Origin: JAFAXD01 sp051985675
Lineage (GTDB): Bacteria > Pseudomonadota > Alphaproteobacteria > Rhizobiales > Xanthobacteraceae
Direction of reading: 5' to 3'
Assembly (NCBI GenBank): GCA_051985675.1
Contig: JBPYFJ010000054.1
Span: forward strand, 48,070 to 112,069
DNA: 64,000 bases
Part shown: piece after piece, positions 1 through 10,227 of the stretch
Position numbering within the stretch: position 1 is the first letter of the stretch
How the letters are laid out: each line of letters starts with the position of its first letter
Notes under the pieces: model-generated
What the model saw: the letters and a program-made list of their open reading frames with translations, nothing else
Told to the model about the DNA's origin: nothing
The model's database searches: none
Made by a program: the position numbers and the translations under genes

Positions 1-62
1 AGGCGGAATACATCAACATTCCCGTCAATGGCCCGTATAAGCCGGAGGCCTACCGGTACTGA
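1..62 (+). CDS. 3' end of an unidentified protein (truncated by window edge)
   Basis: Only the last 19 residues are visible, read from base 3 and ending in AYRY followed by TGA at 60-62. The reading frame is open from the window start. The fragment is too short to assign a family. It converges on the glycosyltransferase gene, with four bases between the two stop codons. No terminator fits in that gap. Confidence 0.45.
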   Translation, partial: AEYINIPVNGPYKPEAYRY

Positions 63-66
63 GGGA

Positions 67-1695
67 TCAGTCCTTGCGATCGCGGGGCGCGGGTTGCCGC
101 GCCCCGCCGGGCGGAATCGTTGCAATAACAAATTGCTGCGGCGGGTCCGAGTATCCCATGTAGGTGCGCGAGATCGCGACCTCGGCGCGCTTGCCGCCGG
201 GGGCGTGCGCGGTCCGCGCGTTAAGCGCGTTCATGCACAGGACGTTGTCAGCCGGACATACCATCGCCAAGCCATCGCGGGCGAGCCGGGCATCGTCGAT
301 CCACGGCGTCATGCGCGGGTCGACGATTTCGAACGCTGACGGGCCATCGCGATAGTAGAACACGGTTCCGGACAGCAAATTCTCATACGACCCAACGATA
401 CGCAGCGGCTGGCCCGTGGTGTCGCGCCAGACTTTCTCCACGGCTTGCGCGACCTGTCTGTAGTGCGGCGAATCGGTGTCCGTGCCGAAGCGGTGAATGA
501 TGAACGCGACTGCCGGCGCGGCGGCAATCGCGAGCAACGGAAGCGCGACCGCAAAGCCCAAGATACGCAGCGCGGCTTCGCGCGTCAGCACGAGTTGCGC
601 AGGCGCCAGGACAATCACTGGCAGCGTGATAACTCCCGCGAGCGCCCACAACGACACCGGTTTCCCCCCCACCAATGGCGCGGCCAGCGCCGGGAGCAGC
701 AGCGGAAAGAGAAAGGCCAGGACGACCAGGCGGTGGCCAGGGTCCTGGGGCCACAGCATGTCGCGAACAACGTTGCGCTGAGGGCGGGTCGCAACCAGGG
801 CAATCAGGACCGGTGCCGCCAAATAACCGGCGGTTCCGGCGATGTATTGAACCCCCGACCACAGTGCGATCCAGTGGTCTGACGCAGGATGGGAGGAAAA
901 CATCCATTCGAACGTCCGCCACCCGTGCGTCGCCACCCAAATGAAGTGCGGTGCGACGACGAGTGCGCCCACCGCCACGGTGATCCAGGGCGAAGCCGAA
1001 CGCAGATACTCAAGCCGGCGGCGATCGACGAGAGCGGCGATGCCGAGACCGGCCAGCAGGAACACCGACCAATATTTGCTGAGCATGGCGCTGCCAGCCG
1101 CCAATCCGGCCAGAGCCGCATAGTCTGCCCGCCGGGTTTCGAACGCACGCAGGAACAGCCAGATGGTGGCCGCCCAAGTCGGCACCGACATGGCGTTGTT
1201 GTTGAACTTCAACGCATGGAAGTTGAACACCGGAATGAACGTCAGCAACGCAAGTCCTGCGACCCGCTTGGGACCGTCGAGATATGGCTCCATGAGCCGC
1301 CACCCGAACCACAGCGCGGCCGTCGCGATCGCCATCGCGAACAGGTAGTAGGCCCAATCAGCGCGCGGAAACGCCGCAAACCAGGCGCCCACCAGCCACT
1401 GGGCGAGGGCCGGATGTTTAGGCGTGGCCCAGGTCGTGTCGAGCGACCATGAATACTGCTCGCCGAAATCGAAATGGAGATCCTGGCTGCCTTTGGCTAT
1501 GATCCCGTAGATGGTCCACAGCGCCGCGTAACACGCGAGCACGACCAGCACCGATCGTTCCCGCCGTTTTGGATCGACCAGCGCATCGAGGAGCCTCCCC
1601 AACGCCGCCTCGACGCGGGCAAAGAGCGTCCGCGGCGATGTTTGCCTTTGGTCCGTCGTGGTCGCCAAACCGCTGGTCCCCCGTGAATTGGGCAC
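67..1695 (-). CDS. GT39/ArnT-like membrane glycosyltransferase
   Basis: A 542-residue polytopic membrane protein. After about 50 cytoplasmic residues there are roughly 10-12 hydrophobic segments, then a soluble C-terminal part of about 130 residues. The first periplasmic loop has acidic and aromatic residues (FGEQYSW) followed by KHPALAQWL, which resembles the acidic loop and HPP-type motif of PMT/ArnT (GT39/GT83) enzymes that transfer sugars from polyprenyl-phosphate carriers in the inner membrane. The acceptor cannot be told from sequence. The start is a GTG at 1695 with GAGG about 10 bases upstream; no ATG gives a full first helix. The gene is divergent from the glutamine amidotransferase gene. 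Confidence 0.8.
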   Translation of the reverse strand: MPNSRGTSGLATTTDQRQTSPRTLFARVEAALGRLLDALVDPKRRERSVLVVLACYAALWTIYGIIAKGSQDLHFDFGEQYSWSLDTTWATPKHPALAQWLVGAWFAAFPRADWAYYLFAMAIATAALWFGWRLMEPYLDGPKRVAGLALLTFIPVFNFHALKFNNNAMSVPTWAATIWLFLRAFETRRADYAALAGLAAGSAMLSKYWSVFLLAGLGIAALVDRRRLEYLRSASPWITVAVGALVVAPHFIWVATHGWRTFEWMFSSHPASDHWIALWSGVQYIAGTAGYLAAPVLIALVATRPQRNVVRDMLWPQDPGHRLVVLAFLFPLLLPALAAPLVGGKPVSLWALAGVITLPVIVLAPAQLVLTREAALRILGFAVALPLLAIAAAPAVAFIIHRFGTDTDSPHYRQVAQAVEKVWRDTTGQPLRIVGSYENLLSGTVFYYRDGPSAFEIVDPRMTPWIDDARLARDGLAMVCPADNVLCMNALNARTAHAPGGKRAEVAISRTYMGYSDPPQQFVIATIPPGGARQPAPRDRKD

Positions 1696-1862
1696 CTCAA
1701 TAGAGCCTCAGGGCGCTTGTGACCACTGGCCCGATAGCCCCTTGCGCAACCCGTTGGCGCGCGTTATTGCCGCAAAATTCGGCGGTAATTTCCGCCGCTT
1801 GCCCGAAAGGGAACAGATTCGGCCGCCATATACCGGGAAGCCACCGCACGGACGGGACTACT

Positions 1863-2654
1863 ATGTGCCGTTGGATTGCCTACCGGGGCGAGACGATTGC
1901 TCTTGAGCACTACGTTACCGCCCCGTCCCATTCCTTGATCGAGCAGAGCATCCGCGCGCTCGAATCGACCGCCAGTATCAATGGCGACGGCTTTGGGCTG
2001 GGCTGGTACGGCGATCACCCGGAACCCGGGCTCTACCGGGAGCTGCGGCCGGCGTGGTCGGATGAAAACTTGCGCTATCTGTGCCGGCATCTGCGCTCGC
2101 GGCTGTTCTTTGCCCATGTGCGGGCCGCGACCGGAACGGCGATCACCCGGCAGAACTGCCATCCATTTGTGTGCGGCCGCTGGATGTTCATGCACAACGG
2201 CCTTGTCGGCAATTGGGGCCGGCTTCGCCGCAAGGTCGAAGCGCTGGTGCCGGACGAGCTCTATCCACTGCGAATCGGAACGACCGATTCCGAAGCCGCG
2301 TTCCTGGCCATCATGGGGGCCGGGGCTGACCGCGATCCGATCGGCGCGACCGAGCGCGTGCTTGAGGTGCTGACCAACATGGTCACGACTGACGGTCTGC
2401 GCGAGCCGCTGCGGTTCACCGCCGCGCTTGCCGACGGCCAGCATCTCTATGCATTCCGCTATGCCGCCAACGACAATGCCAACACGCTCTATTACCGGAC
2501 GGTCGACGAGGATGTCGTGGTCGTGTCCGAGCCGCTCGACAAGGAGCAGGACATCTGGCACGCGGTGCCAACGAATCACATGCTGATCGCGCGCGCCGGC
2601 AAGCCGGTCGAGTTGCGGCCGATGTTTGCGGCGCAGCGCATAGCCGCCGAATAG
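1863..2654 (+). CDS. Class II glutamine amidotransferase (YafJ/EgtC-like)
   Basis: 263 residues. The protein starts MCRWIAYRG, so removing Met exposes Cys2, the N-terminal nucleophile that hydrolyses glutamine in Ntn-type amidotransferases. This fixes the start at 1863 even though the frame is open upstream to 1719. Other family signatures are FAHVRAAT near residue 85, the QNCHPF segment, and HNGLVGNW near 115, which line the glutamine pocket. There is no synthetase domain, as in YafJ and EgtC, and the acceptor of the ammonia is unknown. No ergothioneine biosynthesis genes are nearby. The gene is monocistronic, ending 115 bases before lepA. Confidence 0.88.
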   Translation: MCRWIAYRGETIALEHYVTAPSHSLIEQSIRALESTASINGDGFGLGWYGDHPEPGLYRELRPAWSDENLRYLCRHLRSRLFFAHVRAATGTAITRQNCHPFVCGRWMFMHNGLVGNWGRLRRKVEALVPDELYPLRIGTTDSEAAFLAIMGAGADRDPIGATERVLEVLTNMVTTDGLREPLRFTAALADGQHLYAFRYAANDNANTLYYRTVDEDVVVVSEPLDKEQDIWHAVPTNHMLIARAGKPVELRPMFAAQRIAAE

Positions 2655-2769
2655 CTTCCTTTTCGCGCGCTGAAGTGAGCCACACTGCGGCGCAGCGAGC
2701 GCAGCTCCCGAGGCTGTCAATCGTCGGGCGACCTTGCCGCCCCAGACACCCGATGCTATCCCGCGCCCC

Positions 2770-4575
<1,806 letters not shown>

Positions 4576-4590
4576 ACTTGGGATCCGCAA

Positions 4591-5025
4591 TCAGTTGATG
4601 ATGATCGTTGTCCGCCCCGGACCTTCCCGCTGAACCAGACTGAACAAGGTCGCGGCGTTGCCCGGATAGAGCCGCACGCAGCCGTGCGAAGCCGGGCCGC
4701 CGAGCTGGTTGATCGCGTAGGTTCCGTGGATCGCGTAGCCGCCGTAGAAGAAGATCGAGTACGGCATCGGCGAGTTGTAGTAGGCCTTGGAGAACCAGGT
4801 TCGCGCCATCCGCTGCGGACGGAAGACGCCGCTGGGTGTGCCGTATCCGCTGCGGCCTGTCGAGACCACCCATGTATGAATCGGGTGCCCGTCCCGAACA
4901 ACCGTCATCCGCTGCGCGCCCTTGCTGATATGAACCACGAGGTCGGCGCGCGCAGGTACCGCAGCAAACAGCCCGAACATCGCTACGACGAGCGGCACCA
5001 AGCCCAAGGCCTTCAATTTCGACAT
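4591..5025 (-). CDS. Periplasmic L,D-transpeptidase (YkuD domain)
   Basis: 144 residues with an N-terminal signal peptide (cleavage likely after AVPARA) followed directly by a YkuD domain. The catalytic signature HGTYAI...SHGCVRL near residues 104-125 supplies the His and the nucleophilic Cys that make 3-3 peptidoglycan cross-links or attach proteins to the wall. No LysM or other wall-binding domain is present, so this is a minimal enzyme. The ATG at 5025 has CTGGGGG six bases upstream; a GTG at 5040 is also possible. It is divergent from mepA across a roughly 100-base shared promoter region, pairing a wall-linking with a wall-cleaving enzyme. Confidence 0.9.
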   Translation of the reverse strand: MSKLKALGLVPLVVAMFGLFAAVPARADLVVHISKGAQRMTVVRDGHPIHTWVVSTGRSGYGTPSGVFRPQRMARTWFSKAYYNSPMPYSIFFYGGYAIHGTYAINQLGGPASHGCVRLYPGNAATLFSLVQREGPGRTTIIIN

Positions 5026-5129
5026 GTTAACCCCCAGCACGGTCCGCCGAATCGCGGGTTGCCTTATAGTCGCTCAAAAGGTGCGGAAGTTCATTTATAC
5101 CAAGGGTCAGAATCACGCATGGAGGCGGC

Positions 5130-6047
5130 ATGCCGCCGCGTTGGCTGTGGTTACTGCTGTTAGCAGCTGCGACTAGCCCATCCTGGGCGCAGGATCTGGG
5201 CACCCTAGATCCCAAACCGCTGCCGCCGCTCGCCAATCCGAACGACCCCAAGCTGCCGGCGCGGGAGTTGTTCGGCCGTAAACCCGATCCGGTTGCGATG
5301 CCGCCGCGTTCGATCGGGTTCTACTCGAAGGGGTGTTTGGCAGGTGCGGTCGCATTGCCGATCAACGGCGAGACCTGGCAGGTCATGCGGCTCTCACGCA
5401 ACCGCAACTGGGGCAACCCTCATTTGATCAAATTCCTCGAACGCCTGTCGGTGAAGGTGCACAAAGTCGCCGGGTGGCCCGGACTTTTAGTTGGCGACAT
5501 CTCGCAGCCGCGGGGCGGTCCGATGCTTACGGGTCATGCGAGCCATCAGGTGGGGCTCGATGCCGATGCCTGGCTCACGCCCATGCCGAACCGCGAACTC
5601 TCCCGCGCCGAGCGCGAGGACATGTCGGCCACCATGGTTGTGGCTGAGAGCCGGACCGACGTCGATCCGAAGGTTTGGACACCCGGACATTTCGAAGTGA
5701 TCAAGGCCGCAGCCCAAGCGCCGGAAGTGCAGCGGATTTTCGTGAACGCGGCGATCAAGAAGGCGCTTTGCCGTGAAGCCACGGGCGACCGCGCCTGGCT
5801 CAACAAGGTTCGCCCTATGTACGGCCACGACTACCACTTCCACATTCGGATCAAATGTCCGGCCGAGAATTGGGACTGCAAACCGCAGGATCCGATTCCG
5901 CCCGGCGACGGTTGCGGCGATCTCCAAGATTGGTTCAAGGAGTCGGTCATCCATCCCAAGCCGCCAACCGGGCCGGTCGAAGAGCGCAAGGGACCGACGC
6001 TGGCGCAGCTGCCTACAGCCTGCCGCGGGATTGTCACGGCGCCGTAG
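5130..6047 (+). CDS. mepA: Penicillin-insensitive murein endopeptidase (MepA)
   Basis: 305 residues. The signal peptide MPPRWLWLLLLAAATSPSWAQ is followed by a full peptidase M74 domain. LTGHASHQVGLDADAW near residues 135-150 carries the first zinc ligands, and GHDYHFHIRIKCP near residues 232-244 the last. MepA hydrolyses D-alanyl-meso-diaminopimelate cross-links (4-3, and 3-3 in E. coli) in the periplasm. GGAGG lies six bases before the start codon. Four or more Cys in the mature part suggest disulphides. It is divergently paired with the L,D-transpeptidase. Confidence 0.95.
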   Translation: MPPRWLWLLLLAAATSPSWAQDLGTLDPKPLPPLANPNDPKLPARELFGRKPDPVAMPPRSIGFYSKGCLAGAVALPINGETWQVMRLSRNRNWGNPHLIKFLERLSVKVHKVAGWPGLLVGDISQPRGGPMLTGHASHQVGLDADAWLTPMPNRELSRAEREDMSATMVVAESRTDVDPKVWTPGHFEVIKAAAQAPEVQRIFVNAAIKKALCREATGDRAWLNKVRPMYGHDYHFHIRIKCPAENWDCKPQDPIPPGDGCGDLQDWFKESVIHPKPPTGPVEERKGPTLAQLPTACRGIVTAP

Positions 6048-6121
6048 CGACGGCTGGCACCCTTTTTGCACAGCTCTTCTCAAGGGGGCGATAAGCCTGC
6101 CAACCAAAGGAGCTCTGCACC

Positions 6122-6535
6122 ATGTGCGACTACAGCCTGCAAAACGTTCAGTCGCGTCCTGCGAGCGTCGGCGACAAGTTGACTACGCGTAATTTTGGCA
6201 CCGGCACTCGTGGCTTCGCGGCGCCTGAAGATCCCACCACCGCGGTGTGCGTGCTCCCGGGCACGGAGCTCGCATTCTCCAAGGAGATCTCCTGCATTTC
6301 CCATGGCCTGCTGGGCTGGGGATCGAAGAAGGCCATTCACCAGACGGCGATATTCCGCCAGATCAACAAGGATGTGCCGCACCGGCACCACGATGCCCTC
6401 GAGTTCCCCGACGGCGAGTCCGTGCTCCTGACCGAATTGTGCGAAGGCCAGGAAGCCACCGTGCTGCAGTTGCCGGCACAACCGGCGACACCAGCCGAAG
6501 TCGAGGAACAGACTCGCGTCGCCTATGTAGGATAG
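6122..6535 (+). CDS. Conserved hypothetical protein, 137 aa
   Basis: I recognise the opening MCDYSLQNVQSRPASVGDKL as typical of an uncharacterised protein common in Bradyrhizobium-type genomes, but I know no function. It has no signal peptide or membrane helix. Cys residues at about 2, 41, 58 and 103, and a HRHHDALEF segment near 92-100, could bind metal. An AAAGGAGCT ribosome binding site sits upstream. A GC-rich hairpin follows at 6575-6596. The gene appears monocistronic. Confidence 0.8.
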   Translation: MCDYSLQNVQSRPASVGDKLTTRNFGTGTRGFAAPEDPTTAVCVLPGTELAFSKEISCISHGLLGWGSKKAIHQTAIFRQINKDVPHRHHDALEFPDGESVLLTELCEGQEATVLQLPAQPATPAEVEEQTRVAYVG

Positions 6536-6574
6536 CGACCTCAGGCCAAGGCCGTATTGGTCGGTTCGAAGAGC

Positions 6575-6596
6575 AGGCCGTCCGGTGGGACGGCCT
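6575..6596 (+). terminator. GC-rich hairpin after the 137-aa gene
   Basis: Perfect 9-bp stem AGGCCGTCC/GGACGGCCT with a GGTG loop, 40 bases after the stop codon. There is no T tract, so it is either a weak intrinsic terminator or a 3'-end stabiliser. Confidence 0.4.
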
Positions 6597-6680
6597 CGCA
6601 TGAGTTATCCCGCACGGGGAAGCCGGTGGTGGCCGGCCGGTCTGATATGCTGCGCCAAAGCACAGCGGCGGATCAGACCA

Positions 6681-7829
6681 ATGGACTGCAACTTCACCGA
6701 AGAACAACTCATGCTGCGCGAGAGCGTGCGCAAGCTGATGGCACGAATCGCAACTCCGGACTATATCCGCCGGCTCGATCGCGAGCGCCTTTATCCATAC
6801 GAGCTCTATCGGGCCTGGGCCGACGCTGGCCTGTTGCGCCTGCCATTTCCTGAACAATACGGCGGATTGGGCAGCAGTATCGTCGACATGGCGATCGTTG
6901 CAGAAGAGCTCGCATGTCCGAGCGCCGATCTCGTCATGGCTTACGGCGGCAGTGTGTTCTGCGGCCTCAATCTGCTGCGCAATGGCAGCGAGGAGCAAAA
7001 GCGCCATTTTCTGCCCAAGCTGCTTGCCGGCGAGATTCGCATGACGATCTCGATATCGGAGCCTGACGCGGGCTCCGATATCGGCGCCATGCGCACGCAA
7101 GCGCGTCGCGACGGCGATCACTACGTCATCAACGGGCAAAAGATCTGGCAGACCGGGGCCGGCGCCAAAAACAACTACATCAACGTCTATGCGAAGACCG
7201 ATCCCAAGGCGCATTACCGGGCTGGCATGTCCTTGTTCCTGGTCGATGGCGGCTCACCCGGTCTCGAGATCCGCAAGCTCGACATGCTGGGGCGGCGCTC
7301 CGTCGGTACCTACGAACTGTTCTTTAACGACGTTCGGGTGCCAGCTGATCACTTGGTAGGGGCCGAGAACAAGGGATGGGACTGCGTTCTGTCGGGTCTG
7401 CAGGCCGAGCGCGTATTCGCGGCTGCCTGCGATTGCGGCAGTGCGCGCGGAGTGTTCGAGCTCGCGCTGCATTACGCAAGCGAGCGCAGGCAGTTTGGAC
7501 GCGCGATCGGCACCTTTCAGTCGATCGCCCACATGCTGGCAGACATGCAGACCGAAGTCGAAGCCGCGTGGGCGCTGACCTTGCGTGCCGCCTCGCTGGT
7601 CGCTGCCGGCAAGGACGCGCTGCGTGAAATCACCATGGCCAAACTGTTTGCGTCCGAAACCTATGTGAAGGCGGCCAATACCGGGATGCAGATTTTCGGC
7701 GGATTCGGCTACAGCATGGAATTCGACATGCAGCGGCACTATCGCGATGCGCGCGCAGCGACGATCGCGGCCGGCACCTCGCAGATACAACGCAACCTGC
7801 TCGCGGGACTGATGGGGCTGAAGGTCTAG
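6681..7829 (+). CDS. Acyl-CoA dehydrogenase family protein
   Basis: 382 residues with the full three-domain acyl-CoA dehydrogenase fold. Recognisable parts are the helical N-terminus (FTEEQLMLRESV), the FAD/substrate middle segment (MTISISEPDAGSD near 122-134), the beta domain, and the C-terminal QIFGGFGYSMEFDMQRHYRDAR block near 340-360. It would oxidise an acyl-CoA to the 2-enoyl-CoA, passing electrons to ETF. The substrate is unknown; the neighbouring feruloyl-CoA lyase and SDR suggest an acyl-CoA from aromatic or branched acids. The ATG at 6681 begins the conserved MDCNFTEEQ; an upstream ATG at 6585 would add 32 unconserved residues. It converges on the SDR gene, 12 bases away. Confidence 0.92.
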   Translation: MDCNFTEEQLMLRESVRKLMARIATPDYIRRLDRERLYPYELYRAWADAGLLRLPFPEQYGGLGSSIVDMAIVAEELACPSADLVMAYGGSVFCGLNLLRNGSEEQKRHFLPKLLAGEIRMTISISEPDAGSDIGAMRTQARRDGDHYVINGQKIWQTGAGAKNNYINVYAKTDPKAHYRAGMSLFLVDGGSPGLEIRKLDMLGRRSVGTYELFFNDVRVPADHLVGAENKGWDCVLSGLQAERVFAAACDCGSARGVFELALHYASERRQFGRAIGTFQSIAHMLADMQTEVEAAWALTLRAASLVAAGKDALREITMAKLFASETYVKAANTGMQIFGGFGYSMEFDMQRHYRDARAATIAAGTSQIQRNLLAGLMGLKV

Positions 7830-7841
7830 CTCACCAATCCG

Positions 7842-8621
7842 CTACGGCAACGGCCCCTTGTGCACCAGGCCGCCGTCGACGCTCACGATCGTACCGCTGG
7901 TATAGGACGAGAGGTCCGACGCCAGGAACACGACCGTGGCGGCGATCTCGTCGACTGTTGCGGGCCGGCCGAACGGCATGTGTTTGAAGCTCTCGCGCCA
8001 GCGGCTCTCGTCACCAGCTTTGGCGGCGCGCTGCCGCGCCAGGTACTCGACACGCTCGGTGGCAACCGGCCCCGGATTGACGCCGACTACGCGCACGCCG
8101 AAATCGGGGCTGCTGCCGCCGATCGCGCGCGTGAACGCCATGAGCGCGGCGTTGCCGGTCGAGCCCGCGATATAGCCATAGGTCAGCTTTTCGCCGCCCG
8201 CGCCGATGATGTTGATGATGACCCCGCGCCGGCGCGCCTTCATGCGCGCGAGGTAGAGCCGGGTGAAGTCGACATGCGCGTACACCTTGAGGTCCCAACC
8301 GGATCGCCAGGCCTTCTCGTCGACATCCTCGATCGTTCCGCCGGGGATCGCGCCCGCGTTGTTGACGACGATGTCGACGTCGGGGAAGGCTTCGAACACT
8401 TTGCGCCGCGCCGTCGGGTCGGAGAGATCGGCCGCCATGGTCTCGACGTTGACCTGTGCGGATTTGCGAATGGCCTCGGCTTCCCTGGCGAGCAGATCGG
8501 CGGAGCGCGCCACCAACCGGGGATGCACACCCTCGCTGGCGAACCATTTGGCGATTCCGAGACCGATTCCCTTGGAAGCGCCGGTGATCAGCACACTGCG
8601 GCCGGTCAGCTTTAAGTCCAT
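7842..8621 (-). CDS. SDR family protein with altered catalytic residues
   Basis: 259 residues with a clear Rossmann fold: TGASKGIG at 13-20 and NNAG at 87-90. Tyr150 is in place, but the Lys four residues later is Ser154 (YIAGS), and the usual catalytic Ser region reads INIIGAGG with no Ser. The C-terminal VNPGPVATER and VSVDGG motifs are normal. It may be an SDR with a different proton relay or a non-redox role. AGGAGA lies about 10 bases before the ATG. It follows the feruloyl-CoA hydratase/lyase gene by 54 bases on the same strand, so the two probably form one transcript. Confidence 0.88.
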   Translation of the reverse strand: MDLKLTGRSVLITGASKGIGLGIAKWFASEGVHPRLVARSADLLAREAEAIRKSAQVNVETMAADLSDPTARRKVFEAFPDVDIVVNNAGAIPGGTIEDVDEKAWRSGWDLKVYAHVDFTRLYLARMKARRRGVIINIIGAGGEKLTYGYIAGSTGNAALMAFTRAIGGSSPDFGVRVVGVNPGPVATERVEYLARQRAAKAGDESRWRESFKHMPFGRPATVDEIAATVVFLASDLSSYTSGTIVSVDGGLVHKGPLP

Positions 8622-8675
8622 GACAAATCATCTCCTGCGAAGGGCATATCCCCACATCGTCGATGTGGTGCGGGC

Positions 8676-9533
8676 TCAATCGCGCCGATAATTCTTTAGT
8701 CCCGGACGGAACGACTTCTCGTCCAGAAACTGGCTCATGCCCTTCTTGCGACCTTCTTCGGGATCGGTTGAGTACGTCTCCTGCGCCTTGGCGTAGAGAA
8801 AATCCTCGGATTCATCCCAGGTCATGTCTTTTACACGCCGATACGCGAGCTTGACCGCGCTGAGCACGTGCTGGTTCTTCTCCATGAGCTTCTTGGCAAT
8901 CTCCTCGGTGCGCTCGCGCAATTGCGCGCGCGGAACCGCCTCGTTGACGAGCCGCATGGCGGCCGCCTTGCGTCCGTCGAAGGTCTCGCCCGTCATCAAA
9001 TAGTAGAGCGCATCGGCCGGCATCATTTTCTCGGCGACGGCGCGCGTCACATTGCCGGCCGGGATGATGCCCCAGTTGATCTCCGAAAGGCCAAAGGTTG
9101 CATCTTCCGCCGCAATCGCGATGTCGCAGGAGACGAGCGGCGTGAACCCGCCGCCGAAGCACCAGCCATTGACCATGGCGATCGTCGGCTTGGGAAAGAA
9201 CCGCAGCCGCCGCCACTGCCAGGCCATCGAGTCACGGCGCACCCGCATCGCCTCGACCGGAGTCGCGCTGTCGACTTCGCGAAAATACTCTTTGAGGTCC
9301 ATTCCGGCCGTGAATGCTTCGCCTGCCCCGGTGAGCACCAGCACCTCGCAGCGATCGTCGATCTCGAGCGCATCAAGTACTTCGATCATTTCGCGATTGA
9401 GCGCCGGGCTCATCGCGTTGCGCTTTTCCGGGCGGTTGAGGATTACCCAGGCGATCCGATCCTTGAATTCGACTTTGACGTTGTTCCCGCCCGGGGTGGG
9501 CTTGGCTTTGCCGGAGCGCTCTTGAACGGCCAT
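8676..9533 (-). CDS. ech: Feruloyl/p-hydroxycinnamoyl-CoA hydratase-lyase
   Basis: 285 residues of the crotonase fold, highly similar to the vanillin-forming Ech/HCHL family. Diagnostic segments are RPEKRNAMSP near 35-44, AGMDLKEYFREVD near 74-86, NGWCFGGGF (oxyanion hole) and FGLSEINWG, which carries the catalytic Glu. The enzyme hydrates feruloyl-, caffeoyl- or p-coumaroyl-CoA and cleaves it to acetyl-CoA plus the hydroxybenzaldehyde. No feruloyl-CoA synthetase or vanillin dehydrogenase lies in the window. The ATG at 9533 begins the conserved protein; the frame is open 66 bases upstream. It is probably co-transcribed with the downstream SDR gene and divergent from the HdeD gene. Confidence 0.92.
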   Translation of the reverse strand: MAVQERSGKAKPTPGGNNVKVEFKDRIAWVILNRPEKRNAMSPALNREMIEVLDALEIDDRCEVLVLTGAGEAFTAGMDLKEYFREVDSATPVEAMRVRRDSMAWQWRRLRFFPKPTIAMVNGWCFGGGFTPLVSCDIAIAAEDATFGLSEINWGIIPAGNVTRAVAEKMMPADALYYLMTGETFDGRKAAAMRLVNEAVPRAQLRERTEEIAKKLMEKNQHVLSAVKLAYRRVKDMTWDESEDFLYAKAQETYSTDPEEGRKKGMSQFLDEKSFRPGLKNYRRD

Positions 9534-9655
9534 GGAGGTTTCCCTGTGTGTGGCGAACCGCGAAATCGGCGGACTAGTACTTTGTTGCTGCCGTATCATC
9601 GGGCAGAATAAGAACCGCGAGCAAGTCCTATCGAGCCGTACGGGGAGGCGAGGTC

Positions 9656-10213
9656 ATGAGCGAGATTTCGGTACTGGATGTCCGCGTTCCGGCGGAGATC
9701 ATCCACAATTGGGGCTGGTTCCTGGCCTTTGGTATCGGTCTTGTACTGCTCGGCGTGCTGGCCGTCGTCCGCTCTGTGGCCGCGACCGTCGTGTCGATGC
9801 TGTTCTTCGGATGGCTGCTGGTGATCGCCGCCGGCATCGAGATCGTGCAGCTCATCATGGTTGGCAAATGGGCCGGTCAGTTCCAGCACGTGCTCGCGGC
9901 GGTTTTGTTCGGCGTGGTCGGCGTGCTGATGGTGTGGCGACCGGTGGTGACGGCCGAAATCGTGACCTTGCTGATGGGCGCGTTCTTCCTGGTGGCCGGC
10001 CTGTTTCAGCTGATCGAGCCGTTCTGGATCGGTCTGCCGGGCTGGGGCTGGCACGTCGTCAACGGGGCGATCACGCTCATCCTGGGCGTTCTCGTGCTGG
10101 CGCAATGGCCGATCTCCGGACTGTGGGTGATCGGAATGTTCGTGGGCATCGAGCTGATCTTCTACGGGGGCGCGTGGGTGGCGCTGTCGCTCAGCCTGCG
10201 GAATATGGCGTAG
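9656..10213 (+). CDS. HdeD family (DUF308) inner-membrane protein
   Basis: 185 residues with six hydrophobic helices arranged as repeated DUF308 pairs, including FGWLLVIAAGIEIVQ and a second, similar GAFFLVAGLFQLIEP. HdeD of E. coli is linked to acid resistance; its biochemistry is not settled. GGGGAGGCGAGG precedes the ATG. The gene stands alone, with its stop 14 bases from the convergent flavin-monooxygenase-like gene. No linkage to the catabolic genes is evident. Confidence 0.88.
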   Translation: MSEISVLDVRVPAEIIHNWGWFLAFGIGLVLLGVLAVVRSVAATVVSMLFFGWLLVIAAGIEIVQLIMVGKWAGQFQHVLAAVLFGVVGVLMVWRPVVTAEIVTLLMGAFFLVAGLFQLIEPFWIGLPGWGWHVVNGAITLILGVLVLAQWPISGLWVIGMFVGIELIFYGGAWVALSLSLRNMA

Positions 10214-10227
10214 GCCGTAAGACGAGC

